Source: Candidatus Omnitrophota bacterium
GTDB taxonomy: Bacteria; Omnitrophota; Gorgyraeia; Duberdicusellales; 4484-171
Direction of reading: 5' to 3'
DNA length: 5,259 nucleotides
NCBI GenBank assembly: GCA_030631705.1
Contig: DAOVKQ010000063.1
Location: 1-5,259, forward strand
Position 1 is the first letter of the stretch. Each line of letters begins with the position of its first letter. Positions 1 to 5,259 of this stretch are shown here, piece after piece. A program made the position numbers and the translations under genes. The notes beneath the pieces were generated by a model. That model saw nothing but the letters and a program-made list of their open reading frames with translations, was not told the DNA's origin and did not search any database.

Positions 1-131
1 AAGCCGGCATAAGCCTGATGAAAAAGCTCCAGAATCAGAAAGGGGATGATTATACTTTGATATTTTTGCGCAGCCATCCTCCTGTGGAAGACAGGATAAA
101 GAATATAAAAAAGAGTATAGAGAAACTGTAA
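1..131 (+). CDS. C-terminal end of a probable M48-family metallopeptidase (5' partial)
   Basis: The reading frame enters at the window edge (first full codon at base 3) and ends at the TAA at 129-131, giving 42 residues. The tail contains LRSHPPVEDRIKNI followed by a Lys-rich end. The pattern (S/T)HP(P/S)xEDRIxxI is typical of the region near the C-terminus of M48 (HtpX/BepA/YcaL-like) zinc metallopeptidases, which act on misfolded proteins at or in the membrane. The HExxH zinc motif would lie upstream, outside the window, so the family call rests on this one motif. There is no obvious intrinsic terminator directly after the stop. The gene probably does not belong to the operon that follows, because a promoter and terminator-bearing leader lie between them. 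Confidence 0.6.
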   Translation, partial: AGISLMKKLQNQKGDDYTLIFLRSHPPVEDRIKNIKKSIEKL

Positions 132-150
132 TTATCTTCTTATTCTGTTT

Positions 151-219
151 CGGAACGCCATACCCGTAAAGGTATGAATAAATGGTGGTGAACGCATTCT
201 GCGTTCGGCGCGGGGGTAT
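151..219. other. Dyad-rich structured intergenic patch, function unknown
   Basis: Two hairpins are visible: CATACC/GGTATG (159-164 with 171-176, 6-nt loop) and GAACGCA/TGCGTTC (190-196 with 200-206, 3-nt loop). Alternative pairings exist. GAACGC occurs at both 153-158 and 190-195 and both copies can pair with GCGTTC at 201-206, while ATACCC (160-165) can pair with GGGTAT (214-219) to enclose the whole patch. It is more GC-rich than its surroundings and has no T-run after either stem, so it is not an intrinsic terminator. It could be a dispersed palindromic repeat, a remnant mobile element, or a 3' UTR structure of the preceding gene. I recognise no RNA family. Confidence 0.35.
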
Positions 220-232
220 TCTTAGAAATTTC

Positions 233-260
233 TTGACAAAACTAATTATTTTGTTATATT
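233..260 (+). promoter_or_regulatory. Sigma70-type promoter of the nfnA-nfnB-gdhA operon leader
   Basis: A perfect -35 box TTGACA (233-238) is followed after 16 bases by TATATT (255-260). The expected transcription start is about base 267, which is exactly the first paired base of the leader hairpin described separately. The 16-base spacer is slightly short of the optimal 17 and is almost filled by an inverted repeat, so the promoter may be controlled at the DNA level as well. The assignment is from sequence only. Confidence 0.7.
236..254. repeat. Inverted repeat inside the promoter spacer, possible operator
   Basis: ACAAAA (236-241) and TTTTGT (249-254) form a perfect 6-bp dyad around a 7-base AT-rich centre. 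The dyad overlaps the end of the -35 box and reaches the base before the -10 box, where a bound dimeric regulator would compete with RNA polymerase. It is AT-rich, so chance is a real possibility. It does not fit the known nitrogen-regulator sites I can recall (for example GTA-N8-TAC of NtcA). Confidence 0.3.
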
Positions 261-266
261 TTTACC

Positions 267-319
267 AAGGACAGAGGCGTCCTTTCTACGAATAAAAGGT
301 AGAAGGGACGCTTTTTTTT
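267..319 (+). promoter_or_regulatory. Attenuator leader with hexaloop antiterminator hairpin (ANTAR-target-like)
   Basis: From the predicted start, AAGGAC (267-272) pairs perfectly with GTCCTT (279-284) around a six-base loop AGAGGC (273-278). Bases 277-284 of this hairpin are also the first part of the 5' arm of the intrinsic terminator at 277-319, so the two folds exclude each other. This is the geometry of a transcription attenuator: stabilising the small hairpin would let polymerase read into the operon. The loop has A at position 1 and G at position 4, the bases conserved in RNA targets of ANTAR-domain antiterminators (NasR, AmiR, EutV, and the nitrogen regulator GnfR of Geobacter). Canonical ANTAR targets carry two such hairpins and I see only one, so recognition by an ANTAR protein is inference. 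Confidence 0.55.
277..319 (+). terminator. Intrinsic terminator in the operon leader
   Basis: The 13-bp stem pairs 277-289 with 299-311, with a single G-U wobble (283 with 305) and a 9-base loop (290-298). It is followed directly by eight T residues (312-319). It lies about 45 bases after the promoter and 122 bases before the first operon start codon, so it would truncate leader transcripts at about 53 nt. It may also stop read-through from the upstream gene, but its position right after a promoter and its overlap with a competing hairpin favour attenuation. Confidence 0.85.
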
Positions 320-365
320 GTAGTTTTAGCCTCTTTCAAAAGTGATTTTTCTTTGTTTAAATTTG

Positions 366-374
366 TGATACAAT
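366..374 (+). promoter_or_regulatory. Candidate extended -10 promoter downstream of the attenuator
   Basis: TG-A-TACAAT (366-374) is a good extended -10 element, with start expected near base 381, about 60 bases before nfnA. The -35 region at the right distance is only a T-rich stretch with no consensus match. If active, it would give basal operon expression that escapes the leader terminator. The rest of 320-440 shows no open reading frame with a usable start and no other clear element. Confidence 0.3.
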
Positions 375-440
375 AAGCGTTTTGGAGACAGATAAAGCAG
401 GTATTAGTCAAAAGTTCTCATATTCCCGGAATAGACATCA

Positions 441-1268
441 ATGAAAATAATACACAAAGAAACTCTAGCAGATATCCAAAATACCAAGATTACCAGGGTA
501 GATATTACCTGTCCCCATGTTGTCCGAAAAGTAGAACCGGGTCAGTTTATAGTTGTTATGGTGAGTGAGGAAGGTGAGAGAATTCCTTTAACTGTTGTAG
601 ATAAAGACATAGGTAAAGGCACAATTACCTTGATTTTTCAGGAAGTGGGATTAACTACTAAACTGTTAGGAAAATTAAAAATAGGAGATTCTCTATACGC
701 CTTAGCCGGTCCCCTAGGACATCCTACGGAAATAAAGAAATATGGAAATGTTATTTTGGTCGGGGGAGGAGTAGGGATTGCCGAAATTTATCCGGTAGCA
801 AAGGCATTAAATGAGGCAGGAAATCATATAGACACGGTGCTCGGGGCACGAACAAAAAGTTTATTGATTTTAGAAGATGGACTGAAGGAGGTGTCTAATC
901 GGGTTTTTGTCGCTACAGATGACGGTTCCTATGGACAAAAAGGATTTACTACCGATATCTTAAAGAAACTTCTTATAGAAAGGCGCTATGACTTAATATA
1001 TGCTGTGGGGCCAATTCCAATGATGAAAAGTGTTTCTTTGGTTTCGAAACAGAGCGGAATCACAACCGCAGTATCATTAAACTCATTGATGGTAGATGCA
1101 ACCGGTATGTGCGGATGTTGCAGGGTTACTGTTGGCGGTAAAACGAAATTTGCCTGCGTAGACGGCCCGGAATTTGACGCTCATTTAGTTGATTGGGAAG
1201 AGTTAGAAAGAAGAAACAATATCTATATAGAGAAAGAAAAACATATCTGTAACCTTCATAAGTTATGA
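441..1268 (+). CDS. nfnA: NADH-dependent ferredoxin:NADP+ oxidoreductase, small subunit NfnA (SudB-like)
   Basis: This 275-residue cytoplasmic flavoprotein is the FAD/[2Fe-2S] subunit that oxidises NADH in the electron-bifurcating Nfn complex; the same family is annotated as sulfide dehydrogenase beta or dihydroorotate-dehydrogenase electron-transfer-like protein. The N-terminal FAD barrel shows PGQF (33-36) and RIPLTVVD (47-54). The nucleotide-binding domain begins with VGGGVGIAEIYP (107-118) and contains YAVGP (187-191). The C-terminal cluster motif has Asp219, Cys224, Cys227 and Cys239, then VDGPEFD, matching the unusual three-Cys/one-Asp ligand set known for NfnA. An extra Cys226 sits beside the ligand. 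Length is normal. The start is fixed by an in-frame TAG at 432-434. Only a weak GGAA (428-431) precedes it as a ribosome site. Its end overlaps nfnB by 4 bases. NfnA versus a sulfide-dehydrogenase role cannot be settled by sequence. Confidence 0.9.
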   Translation: MKIIHKETLADIQNTKITRVDITCPHVVRKVEPGQFIVVMVSEEGERIPLTVVDKDIGKGTITLIFQEVGLTTKLLGKLKIGDSLYALAGPLGHPTEIKKYGNVILVGGGVGIAEIYPVAKALNEAGNHIDTVLGARTKSLLILEDGLKEVSNRVFVATDDGSYGQKGFTTDILKKLLIERRYDLIYAVGPIPMMKSVSLVSKQSGITTAVSLNSLMVDATGMCGCCRVTVGGKTKFACVDGPEFDAHLVDWEELERRNNIYIEKEKHICNLHKL

Positions 1269-2722
1269 TAAGAGAGCCGATGACAGTAAAAGAATTAGAA
1301 GCCTCTGTAAGAATAAATAATTTTGATGAGGTAGTTTTAGGCTATACAGAAGAAGAAGCAGTTAAGGAAGCTTCCCGCTGTCTTCAATGCAGGAATCCTG
1401 ATTGTATTTCCGGTTGTCCCGTAGGAATAGATATTAAAAAATTCATTTACCAAATCACCCAAAAAGATTATAAAGGCGCTTATTTTACAATTAAGGAAAA
1501 AAATAATTTTCCTTCTATTTGCGGAAGGGTCTGTCCGGCAGAGTACCAATGCCGGAAAACATGCCTATTAACCAAAAAGGGGGAGCCGTTTGCCTCGCCA
1601 AAAGCGATTAATATTCATTTTTTGGAAAGATTTATAGGTGATTATGGAATGAAACATTGTAGTCATACGTCACATGCCACCCCGAACCATTCCGATAAAT
1701 CAGAAGCTACGGGGCAGGTACAGCATACGTTTAAAGGTAAGAAAGTAGCAGTGATAGGTTCGGGTCCCGCTGGTTTATGCTGTGCAGGAGAATTAGCAAG
1801 GCGCGGGATAGGAGTAGTTATTTTTGAGAGTCTTCATAAGCCAGGAGGAGTTTTACGCTATGGTATTCCTCCCTTCAGGATACCAAGGAATATTTTGGAT
1901 TTTGAGATAGATTATCTGAGGAAACTTGGGGTAGAGATTGTACCTAACTTTGTGGTAGGGAAAGTTAAAAATTTAAGTGAACTTTTTTCTCAAGGGTTCT
2001 CGGCAGTATTTTTAGGGTTGGGAGCGGGGATACCTTCTTTTTTGGGTATTAAAGGAGAAAATCTCTGTAATGTTTATTCTGCAAATGAATTTTTAACCAG
2101 AGTAAATCTAATGGGGGCGTATAAATTTCCTGAGTTTCATACTCCTATAAACGTGGGTAAAAATATTATTGTTATTGGTGGGGGAAATACTGCTATGGAT
2201 GCAGCAAGAGTTGCTCTTCGGCTTCAGAAAATTAATGGAATCGCGCCGAACACGACAGTTCTTTATCGGCGTACCGAAAATGAGATGCCGGCAAGGAGGC
2301 TTGAGATTGAGCACGCTAAAGAGGAAGGAATAAATTTTCAATTTTTAGTTAAGCCCCAAGAGTTTATCGGTGACGAAAAAGGCTATGTAAAAAAAATAAG
2401 AAGTTTGAGATGTAAGTTAGGTGAGCCTGATAGTTCTGGAAGGAGAAGGCCTATTGCGATTGAAGGAAGCAATTTTGAAATTGACACTGATATAGTAGTA
2501 ATCGCTATCGGGCTAAAAGCAAATCAACTTTTAACAAAGGTTACCCCCCAGTTAAAAACCGATAAATACGGAGATGTAATAGTGGACTCTGAGACTATGG
2601 AAACTTCAATTAAGGCTGTTTTTGCCGGTGGGGATATTGTAGGCGGAGAGGGCACAGTGATTGAGGCAATGGGGATGGCGAAAAAAGCGGTTCAGGGAAT
2701 ACTTAAATATCTTTTAATATAA
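1265..2722 (+). CDS. nfnB: NADH-dependent ferredoxin:NADP+ oxidoreductase, large subunit NfnB (SudA/GltA-like)
   Basis: This 485-residue partner of NfnA carries the bifurcating FAD, two [4Fe-4S] clusters and the NADP(H) site. It belongs to the glutamate-synthase small-chain family and is often annotated gltA, but no glutamate-synthase large chain is present here. The N-terminal ferredoxin-like part has Cys39/42/47/51 and Cys86/90/96/100, with Glu93 in the CPAEYQC motif where a Glu ligand is known in Nfn. FAD binding is shown by VIGSGPAG (163-170) and AGGDIVGGEGTVIEA (454-468). NADP binding is shown by VIGGGNTAMDAA (303-314) and Arg335-Arg336 of YRRTENEMPARR. Its ATG lies in ATGA overlapping the nfnA stop, implying translational coupling; the in-frame ATG at 1280 is an alternative start. 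The linker between the Fe-S domain and the FAD fold (about 126-160) is long and His-rich and may contain an in-frame insertion. Confidence 0.9.
   Translation: MIREPMTVKELEASVRINNFDEVVLGYTEEEAVKEASRCLQCRNPDCISGCPVGIDIKKFIYQITQKDYKGAYFTIKEKNNFPSICGRVCPAEYQCRKTCLLTKKGEPFASPKAINIHFLERFIGDYGMKHCSHTSHATPNHSDKSEATGQVQHTFKGKKVAVIGSGPAGLCCAGELARRGIGVVIFESLHKPGGVLRYGIPPFRIPRNILDFEIDYLRKLGVEIVPNFVVGKVKNLSELFSQGFSAVFLGLGAGIPSFLGIKGENLCNVYSANEFLTRVNLMGAYKFPEFHTPINVGKNIIVIGGGNTAMDAARVALRLQKINGIAPNTTVLYRRTENEMPARRLEIEHAKEEGINFQFLVKPQEFIGDEKGYVKKIRSLRCKLGEPDSSGRRRPIAIEGSNFEIDTDIVVIAIGLKANQLLTKVTPQLKTDKYGDVIVDSETMETSIKAVFAGGDIVGGEGTVIEAMGMAKKAVQGILKYLLI
1664..1730 (+). repeat. 7-bp direct repeats bracketing a 60-bp in-frame segment of nfnB
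   Basis: CATACGT occurs at 1664-1670 and again at 1724-1730, exactly 60 bases (20 codons) apart and in the same codon phase, encoding His-Thr each time. Between them CCCCG (1680-1684) and CGGGG (1710-1714) form an inverted repeat. The segment encodes the low-complexity, His-rich part of the linker and is locally richer in C/G than the rest of the gene. This is what an in-frame insertion with target duplication could leave, but a 7-bp repeat can also arise by chance. Confidence 0.3.
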
Positions 2723-4075
<1,353 letters not shown>

Positions 4076-4130
4076 ACGCCGGATTGTATTCTAATTATAG
4101 AAATTGTGCTCCTGTCAGAATTCCTATTAG

Positions 4131-4159
4131 TTGACTAAAATGGTTTGTTTTGATATTAT
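4131..4159 (+). promoter_or_regulatory. Sigma70-type promoter of purB
   Basis: TTGACT (4131-4136), a 17-base spacer and TATTAT (4154-4159) preceded by an extended TG (4151-4152) make a near-consensus promoter. The start is expected near base 4166, leaving a leader of only about 15 bases that contains the ribosome site GGTGG (4171-4175), so there is no room for a riboswitch. The bases before it (4076-4130) hold only a short AT-rich dyad, TTCTA/TAGAA around ATTA, with no T-run. I see no intrinsic terminator for gdhA, so some read-through into purB is possible. Confidence 0.75.
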
Positions 4160-4180
4160 GAGTGGCTTTTGGTGGATAAT

Positions 4181-5259
4181 ATGATAGAAAGATATATCCC
4201 TAAACAAATTGGCGCAATCTGGACCGACCAGGAGAAATTCAGGCGTTTCCTTGAAATAGAACTATTTCTCTGCGAGGCCCTTGAGAAAAAGAAACGCATC
4301 CCTAAAGGTGTAACCGGGAAAATCAGGGCTAAAGCGCGTTTTTCCGTAAATAAAATAAAAAGAATCGAGAAGAAGACTCACCACGATATTATTGCTTTTC
4401 TTGAAGATGTTTCTTCTCACATCGGAGATTATGCCAAATATCTTCATTACGGGATTACCTCCAGTGATCTCCTGGATACAACTTTAGCCTGGCAGATTAA
4501 GGATGCTACTGCGATTATATTGAAAGATTTGGATTTACTTGTTTCTGAGGTCAAAAACAAAGCTCTTAAATATAAAGATACCATTTGTATCGCCCGCACC
4601 CACGGAGTCCATGCTGAAATATATAGTTTTGGATTGAAGTTTCTTTACTTCTATGACGATTTAAAGAGAGAGCGCGATTTATTAAAAAATAGCCTCGAAA
4701 TAGCAGCTAGCGGGAAAATCTCCGGGGCTGTGGGAACTTTTGTTTATCTTGATCCTTCAATAGAAGAATACATTTGTAAGAAAATAGGAATAAATTTTTC
4801 TCTGGTTTCTACACAGGTTATTTCCCGTGAGCGCTTTGCCTATCTTTTATCTCTTTTGGCTTTGACCGCGGCAAGCCTGGAGAGGTTTGCTACGGAGATA
4901 CGCCATCTTCACCGCACTGAAGTAGAAGAGGCTAAAGAGCCTTTTTACAAGGGACAGAAAGGTTCAAGTGCCATGCCTCACAAGCAGAATCCTATTATTT
5001 GTGAAAGGATATGCGGTTTAGCGCGCCTCTTGAGAGGGAATATGCTTGCTGCTTATGAAAATATAAATCTCTGGCATGAGCGGGATATATCACATTCTTC
5101 ATGTGAAAGAATTATAATCCCCGATTCGTTTATTGCCCTGGATTATATGATAAAAAAGATGACCGAAGTCGTTAAGAACCTTAACGTAAAACCCAAGAAT
5201 ATGCTTAAGAATATAGAGCTTAACAGAGGCCTGGTTTTCTCTCAGCAGGCGCTTCTTAA
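4181..5259 (+). CDS. purB: Adenylosuccinate lyase (3' end outside the window)
   Basis: This cytoplasmic enzyme (EC 4.3.2.2) releases fumarate at two purine steps: SAICAR to AICAR and adenylosuccinate to AMP. The frame is open from the ATG at 4181 to the window edge, giving 359 codons of the usual roughly 430. Fumarase/aspartase-superfamily motifs appear in order: THHDIIAFL (67-75), HYGITSSDLLDT (89-100), ARTHGVHAE (138-146), KISGAVGTF (179-187), the signature loop GSSAMPHKQNP (261-271) and WHERDISHSSCERIIIPD (298-315). His68, His89, His141, Lys268 and Glu275 fall at the positions I recall for the Bacillus subtilis catalytic residues, which supports this start. The ribosome site GGTGG lies 5 bases upstream. 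The segment after HAE reads IYSFG, where PTTFG or PTSFG is usual. It has its own promoter, so it is probably a separate unit from gdhA. Confidence 0.95.
   Translation, partial: MIERYIPKQIGAIWTDQEKFRRFLEIELFLCEALEKKKRIPKGVTGKIRAKARFSVNKIKRIEKKTHHDIIAFLEDVSSHIGDYAKYLHYGITSSDLLDTTLAWQIKDATAIILKDLDLLVSEVKNKALKYKDTICIARTHGVHAEIYSFGLKFLYFYDDLKRERDLLKNSLEIAASGKISGAVGTFVYLDPSIEEYICKKIGINFSLVSTQVISRERFAYLLSLLALTAASLERFATEIRHLHRTEVEEAKEPFYKGQKGSSAMPHKQNPIICERICGLARLLRGNMLAAYENINLWHERDISHSSCERIIIPDSFIALDYMIKKMTEVVKNLNVKPKNMLKNIELNRGLVFSQQALL

Noticed and set aside
159..176. CATACC/GGTATG hairpin with a six-base loop as the missing first ANTAR hairpin
   Set aside because: The loop CGTAAA lacks A at position 1 and G at position 4, it lies about 90 bases upstream of the second hairpin, and it precedes the predicted transcription start.
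190..206. GAACGCA/TGCGTTC hairpin as the terminator of the upstream gene
   Set aside because: The stem is followed by a G-rich stretch rather than T's, so it does not fit an intrinsic terminator; kept only as part of the structured patch.
267..440. Known riboswitch or T-box in the operon leader
   Set aside because: The leader is too short and has no T-box sequence, no glutamine-riboswitch-like conserved core and no other aptamer signature I recognise.
1265..2722. Assignment of nfnB as the genuine small chain of NADPH glutamate synthase
   Set aside because: No large glutamate synthase chain is adjacent, and the pairing with a SudB/NfnA-type subunit with the Asp/Cys cluster motif is the hallmark of the Nfn/Sud complex.
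4089..4102. TTCTA-ATTA-TAGAA dyad after gdhA as a possible terminator
   Set aside because: Only five AT-rich base pairs and no T-run follows, too weak for an intrinsic terminator.
4262..4447. Minus-strand 61-codon open frame within purB
   Set aside because: It is antisense to the conserved N-terminal part of PurB, which is open to the window end. No independent support.

Overview
The window comes from an AT-rich, Gram-negative-like, probably anaerobic bacterium. It holds a short nitrogen/redox operon of three genes between two unrelated genes, all on the + strand. The style (A/T-rich third positions, ferredoxin-linked NADPH metabolism, short intergenic gaps) would suit an uncultured anaerobic lineage such as Omnitrophota or a relative. 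I cannot fix the phylum from the sequence alone.

Layout: (1) 1-131 is the last 42 codons of a gene whose tail resembles M48-family metallopeptidases. (2) 132-440 is a 309-base gene-free region. It contains a dyad-rich patch (151-219), a good sigma70-type promoter (233-260) with an inverted repeat in its spacer, a leader of about 53 nt folding either into a small hexaloop hairpin or into a strong intrinsic terminator (267-319), and a weaker extended -10 candidate downstream of that terminator (366-374). (3) 441-4075 is the operon: nfnA and nfnB (subunits of the electron-bifurcating NADH-dependent reduced ferredoxin:NADP+ oxidoreductase, also annotated sudB/sudA or as glutamate-synthase small-chain-like) overlap by 4 bases. 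They are followed 24 bases later by gdhA (hexameric NADP-type glutamate dehydrogenase), which has a near-perfect ribosome binding site. (4) 4076-4180 is a 105-base gap with no convincing terminator but a very good promoter just before purB. (5) 4181-5259 is purB (adenylosuccinate lyase), cut by the window end after 359 codons.

How they fit together: NfnAB can make NADPH from NADH plus reduced ferredoxin, and GdhA spends NADPH to fix ammonium onto 2-oxoglutarate. The three genes therefore look like one ammonium-assimilation module with its own reductant supply. The leader in front of them looks like a transcription attenuator. The loop of its small hairpin has A at position 1 and G at position 4, the hallmark of RNA targets of ANTAR-domain antiterminators, which control nitrogen genes in other bacteria. 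That regulatory reading is the most interesting inference here. It is not proven, and only one hexaloop hairpin is visible where the canonical ANTAR target has two. PurB has its own promoter and appears to be a separate unit.
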